Origin: Trichuris trichiura
Taxonomy: Eukaryota > Nematoda > Enoplea > Trichinellida > Trichuridae
Reading direction: 5' to 3'
NCBI GenBank assembly: GCA_037903355.1
Contig: JBAJFE010000002.1
Span: forward strand, 243,501 to 307,500
Length of the DNA: 64,000 nucleotides
Shown: positions 9,856 through 19,496 of the stretch, piece after piece
Layout of the letters: each line of letters opens with the position of its first letter
How positions within the stretch are numbered: position 1 is the stretch's first letter
Program-made: the position numbers and the translations under genes
The notes under the pieces: model-generated
What the model saw: only the letters and a program-made list of their open reading frames with translations
Databases searched by the model: none
Told to the model about the DNA's origin: nothing

Positions 9856-9925
9856 AAATAAACGTTTCTTCGACGGAACTTGGACTCCGTAATTAAAGTC
9901 AATTCATTATGAAAAGTTAACTATT

Positions 9926-10700
9926 CCTTTTAAAACAACACTCGCGAAACGAAACTGAAATAAACCGTCTGATATTAGTCACTGGGACCGACAAGAAGCA
10001 AAGGATGCGGTGACAACATTCACTTCTTCTCTTTGGTCCATCTTATTGCTGGATGACATGTTTCTGTTCGTTTTTTAGTTCTGTTTTTTGTGAGCATCGT
10101 TATGAGCTGGTTCTTTGCCTTTTGCTTTGTTGATTAACGGTTGCTGCCATTTCTTCACATTGCAGATTAGTGTTAAATACATTCACCCATTTGCGCATGT
10201 CAATAGGCACCACTTCGTATATTAGGCCTCGCAGACAGTTCCACTCGTTTAATTTTCTCGCGGCAATTACTATAAGCATTTAGAGTCTTTTTTTGACGCT
10301 AAGCCTTTTGTCAACTGAACGATAAAATAGCACCGTAATGAACAAGGCGAAGTTAATCACGTAAATCGTAACACAGACAAGACATAACGTGTTGATACGA
10401 AATACCAAGATAAACATCAAATACGCAGTCACGAAAACACTTGCACAGACCAAGACGAAACTGACGGTAGCGATAAGCTCTTCTTTTATGATTGCTATAA
10501 CAAAAATATGTTACCACGATCACGGGCAATACGAGCAGGCTTGCTTACGGACGATTAACAGCAGAGTGTAAAACGCAACTCCGTAAAAAGGGTTTTTTTG
10601 ATTCAAAACGCTGTCTTCGTCAAACAGTGTACTGATGAGGCCAAATCCACGGCCCCAGCTGAAGGAAGCATAATGACAAATTAACTTGGGTCTCCTCTCG
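9926..10700. other. No gene seen
   Basis: Short frames only. No family recognised. Confidence 0.3.
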
Positions 10701-10709
10701 TACGTATCC

Positions 10710-11478
10710 CCAAACATACAGTAACCTAAAAGTAAACAAGAAAACGCAGGTTTGTTGCACTGTAAGTTAAAACGTTGTGACTCATGCGGTGAAGAGCAAT
10801 AATAACACGTTTTTCTCGCCGAGCAGCCAGTGTTTCTTTTATGTAAATGTAAGGAGCATTAACAGAGCTTGTACCATAATTAGCTACACCTTAGACTTTT
10901 ATTTCCCTATTTGAATCAATTTTTTCTTTAACTTAGCCTGTCTTGCTTTTCTGCACTTACGGAAACCTGAGTGTACACATCGGATAAACGTTGCATGAAT
11001 AGAATGAGATTAAGATTCGATAGCAGTCGAAAGACTTGTACAGCATAATCTGGTGTACGTGAGGCTTGCATCGAGCTAGTTGAAGTAACTTTTCCGTTAA
11101 CCTTGCTGACTTGTTTTTCAGCGCTCAGGAGTCTTCAATCTACAGTCCAGATAGATACGGTACGAATGGGCTAACAGTGAAGATCACTTTATGTAACGTT
11201 GCTTAATCCTAAAACAAAAATGGCCAGGGTAGCACCTGCGCCAGCTGTTACTTGCGCATATCTATCATAGCCCAGGCGTATAGCACAAGCCGAATTAAAA
11301 CTTCGCGTCGCAGAAAAGCCTAAATGCGCTATATGATTAATCTTCAAATGCGATTGATGGGTTAACGCCTAGCCATCTGCCGCCAGTGTGCCTGATCACA
11401 TGTCCATCGACGGAAACAAAGAGAACAGCAGTTTTACTTACAAGGCGACCAACTACAATTACATAATAAAATTCTATT
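10710..11478 (-). repeat. Left arm of a large inverted duplication
   Basis: The reverse complement of this stretch matches 14232-14549 plus 16082-16610 with scattered differences. It includes a conserved block with CCGTCGATGGACATGTGAT and another with CTCGATGCAAGCCTCACGTA. This copy lacks the Merlin insertion of the right arm, so it serves as the empty site. I do not recognise a protein in it. Confidence 0.75.
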
Positions 11479-11600
11479 TCTTTGAAGACAGGATGTTTCT
11501 TAACGGGGCGATGGATGTTCATATTGGCAGTAAGGTTGATTGTATGGCCCGTTGATGGAATCTGGAATTAAACCGAAGCAAATGTCCTACCAACGGATGG
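11479..11600 (-). pseudogene. Penelope-like element fragment, start of reverse transcriptase region
   Basis: The minus strand reads HRPVKKHPVFKE just after a CCCGTTGATGG leader. The same order is found at 6771-6808 and 27420-27480. It is a short fragment next to the inverted-duplication arm. Confidence 0.55.
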
Positions 11601-11654
11601 ATGAGCACTTATTAAGGAAAAATTCAGAGCAATACACTTGGTAGTCTTCCTCTC

Positions 11655-11784
11655 AATGCTCACGTGACCTGCACTCGGCGATTATTTGCCACGAGAGCTA
11701 TTTCCGCCTTAGACAAATAAAGGAGTCCCTGTTCATTCGCAATAACATATCCATTAACCGTGACCAAGGGATGGAGGCCAGCTA
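11655..11784 (+). pseudogene. Penelope-like element fragment, GIY-YIG C-terminus
   Basis: The translation contains ICHESYFRLRQIKESLFIR and INRDQG before a stop. It matches the end of the GIY-YIG endonuclease domain that also appears at 19054 and 30538. In PLEs this domain follows the reverse transcriptase and nicks the target. Only about 43 codons remain. Confidence 0.75.
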
Positions 11785-11995
11785 GATATGGACATCTGTT
11801 ATCAGTAAAACGGGTTGTTTCGAAAGACAGGATGTCTTTTAACAGGCTTGAATAGTTTCATAGTAGATCTTCAGATTCACGGGTTTGGCCTGTTGGATGT
11901 ATATGTAAGTAAACTTCAAAATGCCCTACCAACGGATGGATGAGCAAATTGTAAGAGAAAATACAGAACAATTTGTATACCGTACGTTTCGGACG
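11785..11995 (+). repeat. Penelope-like terminal repeat sequence
   Basis: Follows the GIY-YIG stop. It includes the CCTACCAACGGATGGATGAGC block also found at 11580, 18870, 27750 and 28760, next to other PLE fragments. No intact hammerhead core is visible in this copy. Confidence 0.5.
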
Positions 11996-14230
11996 TAAGT
12001 AGGAGGCTGACCGGTTTAGCCGTGACGTGGTATGTGGACGCAATGCTAGTTTGCTCTCTGTAAGTTGACCGCTTCAGTTTGCTCTGTGTCAGTCGCTAGC
12101 AGCTGTTAACCGTCATTGCCTCAATGTGCTATTACTCAAGGTAGCGAAGTTTTTCATTACCCAACATTAGAGATTCCTGATTACAGAACCGATTCCGTCG
12201 CTTTGACGATGCTTCTTTTATGCTTGCCGGCGCAGCTTGCGCGTTTCCTCAAGTACATAACCTCCCACCTACGCGTTGGCAGCATTCGCCCATTGAGCAA
12301 AATAAGACGAATCGAGCCTACTTGAACTCGTTCGAGTCGAGCTCAGTTCTATTCATTCGCTTTGCTATAGCAGTGCGGCAGGTTTCCTTAACGTGTCTTC
12401 GCGAGTAAAGATAACCCGGCTTACGCAGTAATAGACGCAGTAGCAGCTACCAAGCTGGTTACAGTTTGCACTATGGCCAAACGGAAAGAATCGAGAGAGT
12501 TGGCACTGAAGGAAAAAGTGGAAGTTATCCACTTTCTCGAAACTAACAGTCAAAGGAAGACAGCGGAACGGTTTCATGTGAGCAAGACTGCCGTTAGCAA
12601 CATCGAGAGACATAAACGTGAGTACTTGGAAAGATACGAGAAGGAAAGCGGAGATGCGCACCGAAAAAAGAGGAGAACCTCCCTGGACCAAGTCAATGAA
12701 GCAGCGTTACATTGGTTTAAGCAAATGAGAGCAGCTAATGCACACATCTCTGGCCCAATGATCCAGGAAATTGCTAGAAAATTCGCCGTGGAATTCGGTT
12801 TGACAGGTTTCCAAGCATCAAACGGTTACCTGAGAAGTTCAAGCTCGGTTATCAGATTTCTCAGAAAATCTTATGTGGCGAATCTAGCGAAGTTCCCGTC
12901 GAGGTCTTGGAAGACTTCGTCGCGAAATTTTGTCATTTCGCCAGTGGCTTCAAGGAAGAAGACAATGAATGCTGATGAATGCGGCCTGGTCTTCAAAGCT
13001 ACGCCTGATAGAAGCCTTGTACTAAAAGGCGATAAATGCAAAAGCGGGAAGCTCTCCAAAGAACGCTTCACTGTGCTTCTTTGCGCTAGCGCAACTGGGG
13101 AGAAGCTAAAGCCATTGGTCATTGGTAAATCGACGAAACCCCGAGCTTTTAAGCACTTGAGGCCTGATGATCTCCCTGCCACTTGGAGATCAAATAAATC
13201 CGCCTGGATGACAGCCGCCATATTCGAAGAGTGGGTAAGAAGTGTCGACGGACAGACGAAGCGAATGAAACGTTCCATCCTGTTGGTAGTAGACAACTGT
13301 CTGAGCCATCCCCACGTGAAAAACCTCACAAATGTCACGTTAAAGTTCCTGCCCCCAAACACTACCTCAAAACCTCAGCCTCTAGATGAAGGAGTAATCA
13401 AGACATTTAAGGCAAAATACCGGACCCAGCTTCTGCGGTGGGTCGTTGGCATAGCAGAATACACCAGCTCATTTGCGGGAGCGACTACGATTGCTGCGTC
13501 CATTAATGCTTTGGACGCTGTACTTTGGATCAATTTTTCCTGGAATAAGGTTCAACCAGAGGCAATAAGGAAGTGCTTCAGGAGAGCTGGATTCGTCAGA
13601 GACGAAGAGGATGATTTCGAGCTCCGACCTGATAGTCTGACTCCTGAAGTAGAAATTGAAGGAGTAAACTTCGAAGACTTCGTTGCAATGGACGATGAGT
13701 TGGCCACTTCTACCGAAACCCGACCCACAAGCAATCTTTCAATCTATACTAGACGAAGCAGGAATGAGTGTAGAAGCAAATAGCCCAGAAGACGACGTAG
13801 AGGAGGAAAGTAAAAATGAGACGGAAATTGTACAAAAGCTGAAGGAAGAGGACGTCGGGCGCATGTTAACGCAGCTGAAGTGTTTTGCTGCTGAAAAATG
13901 CCCAAAGATGCTGAGCGGGGTAGCTAGCGTGGAGGCCGCCCTTATCGCTTATGTGTGTAGTAAGAAGAAGCATCAGACTAGAATTAACACCTTTTTCGGC
14001 AAGCATTGTAGCCCCTAAGAAGCTTATGCATGATTTTGCAATGTTATTTTTATGCACCTCACCGTTTAATAGACCTCAAATTGATGCTTTGCAATAAAAT
14101 AAAACGCACACAGGTGCTAATCTGTTCAGCTGAGCCAGTTATACCCACAGTTCCAATACGTTGAACACCTCCTATGTTGACCAGTTTTCCCCGGTCCCTT
14201 GGGTGGTCAACTTACGGAAGTTGTACTGTA
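11996..14230 (+). mobile_element. pogo/Tigger element (degenerate)
   Basis: The right terminus reads GGTCAACTTACGGAAGTTGTACTG next to TA at 14229-14230. The subterminal GGTCAACTTAC-type repeats recur in the deletion derivative at 3447-4427. The left terminus is truncated where the PLE sequence ends. It contains one transposase pseudogene. Confidence 0.7.
12473..14018 (+). pseudogene. pogo/Tigger-type transposase, broken by frameshifts
   Basis: The N-terminus is a CENP-B/psq helix-turn-helix (LALKEKVEVIHFLETNSQRK, then AERFHVSKTAVSNI), followed by a second DNA-binding helix region. The DDE_1 catalytic domain has NADECGLVF (first Asp), LLVVDNCLSH (second Asp) and KPQPLDEGVIKTFK (third Asp). 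The start ATG at 12473 follows a leader shared with the MITE at 3.8 kb. Between about 12830 and 12965 the true protein continues in the +1 frame (EVLEDFVAKFC) and then returns, so two compensating indels are present. A third frameshift near 13700 moves the C-terminus to the frame ending at 14018. Confidence 0.8.
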
Positions 14231-14549
14231 ACTGTAAACAGAATTGTATTATGCAATTGTTGTACGCCGTCCTGTAAATAAAATTGCTGTTCTCTTTGTC
14301 TCCGTCGATGGACATGTGATAAGGCACACTGGCGGCGGATGGATAGGCGTTAGTTCATCAGTCGGATCTGAAGAGTATCCATATAGCGTACTTGCGCTTC
14401 TTTGTTTAAATTCAAAGTTCTTCGAAGTTTAAATTTGACTTGTGCTATACGCCCCGGCTACGACAGATAAACGCAAACAACAGCTGGCGCCGGTGCTACC
14501 TTGGCCACTTTTGCCTTAGAATCACGCGACGCTTGGTAAAGTGAATCTT

Positions 14550-16074
14550 GGGTCTCGCGTAATACTGGCTCGCTGGAAGTTGAGGCAACTTCAAAGGAAG
14601 TCAAGTGCGGATTAGGACGTCATCGGAGCAATGGCTTGCCCAATCGGATTAGCGGTGCAGCAATGCCGCGATTGCGTATTACTGGGAGAATGGAACACTG
14701 CTGACGGCGACGATGTGTTTCACCATTCCCGCCGTCATCGTACTGTAGGTCTGTCGGCCATCCTGTCCTGCCCTAGCCTAAGCCTTAACATGAGGTGCAT
14801 GTTTGGGCTTACATTTGGACGCAGCCCAAATGGGGATGTCGTGGACAAGCCACGGAACAGATCAACAAAAATATAAGCTGTTAGATTATAGGAACGTACT
14901 CGATATAACTTGAGAATTTCCGGGTAACACGGTTACGGTGCGTCGGTGTGACGGAAGGTTGCTCGTTCCTTTGCATCAATAAAGTGTGTGTTGTTACCGC
15001 TGTCGCAAGGTTTGATACCTCACAGGGGAGATTGGCATTCTCTCCAACGAAGGCACGTACAAGTTACGGGAGATCTTGCCAGAAAGGAACTAGCATTTGT
15101 GAGACTGTGGCGCGGATGACAGACAAGCGTAGCGCGCTCAGAGACGGTTAACGTAAACAAGCGTTCACTTTTTCGAACGGTGAGAGAAAGTTAACGTGAA
15201 CAAGCGTACCATACCGTTCACTGAGGCAGGGAGTCTGGCGCAGGCGGTGGTTTCGCTCGGGGCGGTTTCGACCTGATCAGAGAAACGCACTTAGAGAAAA
15301 TAAACGTAAACGAACGACATGCCGTTCACTAACGCCTTCTGGAACTTTGCCCTTTCCCGGGGGACTGTAAAGGAAAGATTGCAACGTAAAACGGTCGAAA
15401 CGGCCACTGCACTTAGTGCACTTACCGCCCGCGCGTACGGACAATTCCTTGCGGCAGGACCGCTCGTGGCAGCGCCAGGCCATGCCGCTGCGCCCCAGAC
15501 GCATCGCCTGTCCGCAAGACGGGCACAGCCTCACACTGTGCAAGTCCTTTACCGCGCAGGAACTGCACCGCCGTCTTCTCGTCTGGCATCTTCTGCAGCA
15601 GCCAGGCGATGTTCTTATGGTGCCTGTTTCTTGAACTGCGGCTATTTTGCGGCACTTTCTCACTGGTCCGGCTTGTCATTGGAACATTTTCGCTGCACGC
15701 TGGCATAGACATAACGCAGAATGAGCTGTACGCAATTTACGAAGGCACGACGCGGCTCCGACCGTTGATCTTCGATGTTTTCTACGAATCGCTAACAGAG
15801 GCCTCAGCGTGAACCCCATTGTGTTCCCCGTACTTTCAATCTATGCGCACCTGCTTGTTTCTCTAACACTCACTCTTTTCTAGGGTTCAGTAACCGCATC
15901 AGTGACACTTCCATTGTGCTCCCCGTACCAACTGCTCGGCATGTGTTCAGTAACCCGCACGAAAACGTCCCTCCCGTTGTTCCGCTAATTACACTTCATT
16001 ACGCAGTGGATTCACGGATTAAGCTTTGATATTGCCACGTGCCGGCAGTGGCGCACCACTATTAAACAAGATCA
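14550..16074 (-). mobile_element. Merlin-type element inserted in the inverted duplication
   Basis: The left terminus is GGGTCTCGCGTAATACTGGC with a nearby GGCAACTTCAAAG block, as in the 31025 and 8038 elements. The right terminus is degenerate (CAAGATC). Flanks are GAATCTT at 14543-14549 and 16075-16081. The other arm of the duplication shows the uninterrupted site, which confirms the insertion independently. It contains an N-terminal transposase fragment on the minus strand and the QNELYAIYEGT segment near 15720-15810 found in other Merlin copies. Confidence 0.7.
15420..15712 (-). pseudogene. Merlin (ISXO2-like) transposase, N-terminal fragment
   Basis: The minus strand reads NIAWLLQKMPDEKTAVQFL in one frame and then, after a frameshift, LCPSCGQAMRLGRSGMAWRC and HERSCRKELSVRAG. 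This is the zinc-ribbon (CxxC...C...C) N-terminus of ISXO2-type DDE transposases. The catalytic core is missing downstream. The sequence diverges after SVRAG, so the copy is an internally deleted remnant. Confidence 0.7.
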
Positions 16075-16620
16075 GAATCTTAATTGTTAGGCCACTCCTG
16101 CAGCATTTATGTAGTTTGTAGATCCAGGCTTCGTGAGCGCAGAAAAGAAAATCGGCAAGGTTAATGAAAAAATTACTTCAGGTAGCTCGATGCAAGCCTC
16201 ACGTACACCTGATTATGCTGTACGAGTCTTTCGACTGCTATCGAATCTTAATCCTATTTTACTCGTGCAGCGTTTATCCGATGTTGAGTCTCAGGTTTCC
16301 GTAAGTGAAGGTAAGCAAAACGGGCTAGGTTAAGGGAAAAATTGGTTTAAATAGCGAAATAAAAGCCTTAGGTGTAGCTAATTATGGTACAAACTCTGTT
16401 AATACTCCTTAAATTTACGTAAAAGAAACATTGGCTGCTCAGCGAGAAAAGCATGCTAATTCTGCTTTTTACTGTTTGAGTCCCAATGTTTTTACCTTAT
16501 AGTATGACAATCCTGCAACTCCTTGCTTACCTCTTTAAATTACAGTGGGTCACGGGCAATTGGTTTACTTACTGTAAGGCAAACCTGCGTTTCCTTGTTT
16601 ACCGCTCTGGATTACTGCAC

Positions 16621-17793
16621 GTCTGTGGGCAGACTCCGGACAAGACCTTCATTGTCTGTCTGCAGAGCATTGTAATGTCTCACAAAAACAGGGTAGTTTC
16701 AAGGAAGATCACAACACGTCAAAGCAAATTAAGTCAAGTATTAGCATGTTTAAGGAATCAGAAAATTAAAGAAGTAGGTTGCCATGCAGTTAGGAAAACT
16801 TACCTCGACATCATGGCCTTCGTACAGCTCACCTGTTGGTTTACATCACACAACGGCGTGTAAGATGGGTCGTGTTCTTTTATGATTTCCAGGCAGAAAC
16901 CGTATACAGAGACAATGATACCGGCAAGGCACAAACAACTATAAATATGTCTGTACAGCAAACCTTCCTGAAGAAGTGACATTGACAGCAAATGAACCAG
17001 TGAGAAACGACCTAGTTCTCAGGTACTATTTTACAGTAACCCGCCATGTAGTTTGGTTCTCTTGGACTTCGTGTTTTCTTCGCACTGTGTTGTGAATGTG
17101 TTCACAATCAGAGTACCAGGTAATGGCGATTTTTTCAATTCTAAATTGTCTATTTTAAAATTCCAGCTGGCTTAGAAACATCGTTAGTTCCACTTGAATT
17201 TTGAGATGACTTTGTCCAGCTTGACGTCTCAATCGGTTGCAACAGAAGTTGCGTAGCTCCTACATTTGGATAAGCATTCTGTCTTTGATAAAATAAAATG
17301 CGTATTTTACCGATGACTGATCGGCCATCCTGGCGTTTTAAAACTCATTTACCTGTTGGTACCTTAGCTCGACTCATTCGAGAAATCAGGTGACACGATC
17401 TTCAAGTAAAAATATTGTTTTATAGTAAGAAAAAGAGGAAGTTTTTACGCAAAGATTACAGAATGAATAACTGTCATCCATTTATTACTATTCTTCTGTA
17501 ACTTATGTTCCCGTTCTTTTCCTATTCTGTAGTGGTAATAGGTTTCCTGATTTTATACCATTTCAGTTTTGTCTGCGGAAGGACATCTGATCAAAATTAA
17601 GCTACATTGTTACCATACTTTCATAAATCGTTTCTGGGTCGATGTAAAGCTATTCATAGAATGAACATGGTTACGCTATTTAAGTCTTTCTGTTTATTTC
17701 CTAAGCCGCCGTGGTTCACTCATTGCAATTTTTGGGTTCAGTTCACTCTGACGCAGATCGCGTTGCCGCACGGTTAAATCGGTCACTTTGACC
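16621..17793. other. No gene seen
   Basis: A 125-aa frame at 16486-16863 has no motif I know and overlaps the duplicated arm. The rest is AT-rich with short frames. Confidence 0.3.
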
Positions 17794-17892
17794 TATCGAT
17801 CAAGCTGCTTTGAAAACATAGTTTCTCCTAACGATTGTGTGAAACAGCATTGATGTACGGAAAGGCAACCCGTTCAAAGTTTTTATTAATAT

Positions 17893-17933
17893 TGCGAAGC
17901 TTTCGGGGAACACCTGCACCCGTCTTCAGTGCA
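17893..17933 (-). ncRNA. Hammerhead-ribozyme-like motif (CUGAAGA type)
   Basis: The minus strand has CTGAAGA, a hairpin closed by GGG/CCC with a long loop, GAA, AGCT, T, CGC. The boxes are intact, but helix II is only about 3-4 bp. Confidence 0.5.
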
Positions 17934-18036
17934 TGAAAATGACAGAGAAAATCCTGGCATGGCATTATGTAGTTCTCGGCGGTTTAACGCACTTGTCCTA
18001 CATAACGCCATTCCAGGATTCTCTCTATCACTTTCA

Positions 18037-18077
18037 TGCGCTGAAAACGGGTACAGGAGTTCTCCGAAAGCTTCGCA
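18037..18077 (+). ncRNA. Decayed hammerhead-like motif
   Basis: Plus-strand partner, but the box reads CTGAAAA, losing the invariant G8. Probably inactive. Confidence 0.45.
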
Positions 18078-18138
18078 ATATTAATAAAACTTTGAACGGT
18101 TTGCCTTTCCGTACATGAATGTTGTATCGATCAAGCTG

Positions 18139-18770
18139 TGGCATTGCTCACGTTGATGTATCGACAGTTAGCTAGTTAGTACTTGTCCATCTTTATTTAA
18201 TCGCCGTCGATGCATTTTTTGCCATGTGAAATGGCTGAGAGTTACCATTCTTTCATCTTGACCCAGTGCTCTGTTATTCTCCTGCAACCGACGTTCACTG
18301 CTTTGGTTTCGTGATAATTTCTGAATTTCGAATGGGCGCAACTCCTGAAAATTTCCCTGGGTGCAGTATGAATCGGAAAGTTAGACGGGTTGACATTCTG
18401 AACGTTCGCAATTGCAAATTTATCGAAACATCAAATGGAGCGCAGTGTTGAATAAGTCGGAAGGTCAAAGGGTCTCACATTCCTCACGCTCGAAATCTGA
18501 ATGTTCCGTGATAGCAAACGGTTTGTAAAGTCCAACTGGTTGAAATCTCGGGACGTCAGGATTTCGCATGAGTCCAACCCCTGAATCGATCTAAGTAGGG
18601 ATTGAGTCGAAAGTTTGATTAGGTTGGAATCCGTTAAGGCTGAAATTCTGAATGGGTCAAGAGCTTGAGTGGGCCAGCTTTTGAAAACGTTGCTATGCGT
18701 CAACGTGATCCGCTCCCTCAGTTTTTAATTCGCAGCTTTTGATATTAAACTGAAATGATTCATGATCTCA
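18139..18770. other. No gene seen
   Basis: Short frames only. No family recognised. Confidence 0.3.
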
Positions 18771-18928
18771 AAAATTGGATGCTTCTTAATAGATCCGAAG
18801 ATCTTCATAATAAAGCTTCCGTACGGTTTTGTCTTGCCCGTTCTTGTTTCCTGAAATAACGAAAGCAAACGCCCTACTCTAACGGACGGGTGAGCAGTCA
18901 TTAAGGAAAAATCAGAACAAAGTTATCC

Positions 18929-18970
18929 GTTCGGAGCTTTCGGGACCAAGCTTGTCCCGTCTTCAGCGAT
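18929..18970 (-). ncRNA. Hammerhead-ribozyme-like motif downstream of a PLE ORF
   Basis: The minus strand reads CGCTGAAGA, then a GGGAC/GTCCC hairpin, GAA, AGCT, C, CG. It lies about 80 bp after the GIY-YIG reading frame on the same strand, the expected position in a PLE terminal repeat. This links the short foldback elements to PLEs. Confidence 0.6.
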
Positions 18971-19053
18971 GATGGTTGTGTAAGCTTTGTTCCGACGATA
19001 GATTATTTCAGGGCTGGGGTGGGGCGTCACTCGGTATGGAAGACCATCCGGTT

Positions 19054-19490
19054 TTATTGATAAGAGCTGTCCATGTCGAGCTGACCTCGACCCCCCTTGT
19101 CGCGGTTAATGGATACTTCATTGCGTATGAACAGGGACTCCTTTATTTGTCGAAGGCGGAATTGGCTCTCGCGGCAAATAATCGCCGGGTGTAGGTCGAG
19201 TGAAAACCGAGAGGAATGTTCTACGACGGCGTAACATTTTTTCGCCTTTTCTATGGCCTGCATCGGTGGTACAGTTAGTAGTCGTCTTCGGCGTTTCCTG
19301 TACGTTCCGTTAAGCTCTTCTTCTGCTGCCCTGTAACCGTTGAGTGCCTTTATGTGCTCGCTGAACCTGTCGAGTGAACTGTTGCCTGTTTCTCCTGTGT
19401 AGGAGGCGTCGCAACCACATTTAATTCTATAAACGACGCATGGTCTTTCTTCGAAAAAAATCTTGACTTTGTCCTTTTTGATTAGAGATC
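19054..19490 (-). pseudogene. Penelope-like GIY-YIG endonuclease domain
   Basis: The frame reads CVVYRIKCGCDASYTGETGN (GIY-YIG-type motif pair), then DRFSEHIKAL (catalytic Arg region). At the C-terminus come CRESQFRLRQIKESLFIR and VSINRDKG, the conserved Glu/Asn region of PLE endonucleases. The 161-aa open frame is not a complete gene. Its upstream residues come from a G-rich hAT terminus and the reverse transcriptase is missing. GIY-YIG domains give PLEs their target-nicking activity. Confidence 0.8.
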
Positions 19491-19496
19491 TTATGG

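Larger units (their letters stand above)
9665..9911. mobile_element. Foldback element with head-to-head hammerhead motifs, 14-bp TSD
   Basis: 247 bp with arms of about 100 bp around an 11-base loop (9801-9811). Left end TATGGTGTCTTGGTACGG, right end CATTATG. It is flanked by the 14-bp duplication AAAAGTTAACTATT (9651-9664 and 9912-9925). It lies only 60 bp from the preceding element but has a different sequence between the conserved ends and core. Confidence 0.85.
14232..16620 (+). repeat. Right arm of the large inverted duplication, split by Merlin
   Basis: 14232-14549 and 16082-16610 together mirror 10710-11478. The pieces flank a 1.5 kb Merlin element. Similarity to the left arm weakens beyond 16610. 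Confidence 0.7.
17808..18124. mobile_element. Foldback element with head-to-head hammerhead motifs, 14-bp TSD
   Basis: 317 bp with arms of about 119 bp (17854-17972 and 17998-18117) around a 25-base loop. The perfect 14-bp duplication TATCGATCAAGCTG flanks it (17794-17807 and 18125-18138). The left end starts CTTTGAAAACATAG, resembling the TTGAAAACGTGG start of the 9232 and 25378 elements. The hammerhead helix II loop is longer than in other copies. Confidence 0.8.
18780..19496 (-). mobile_element. Penelope-like element 3' portion
   Basis: On the minus strand the GIY-YIG coding region (19490-19054) is followed by a hammerhead-like motif at 18970-18929. The terminal block with the CCTACTCTAACGGACGGGTGAGC-like sequence comes next, as in PLE terminal repeats. 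The upstream part is cut by a hAT insertion starting near 19497. Confidence 0.7.

Noticed and set aside
12871..13362. 163-aa minus-strand frame
   Set aside because: It is antisense to the pogo transposase coding sequence and has no family resemblance.
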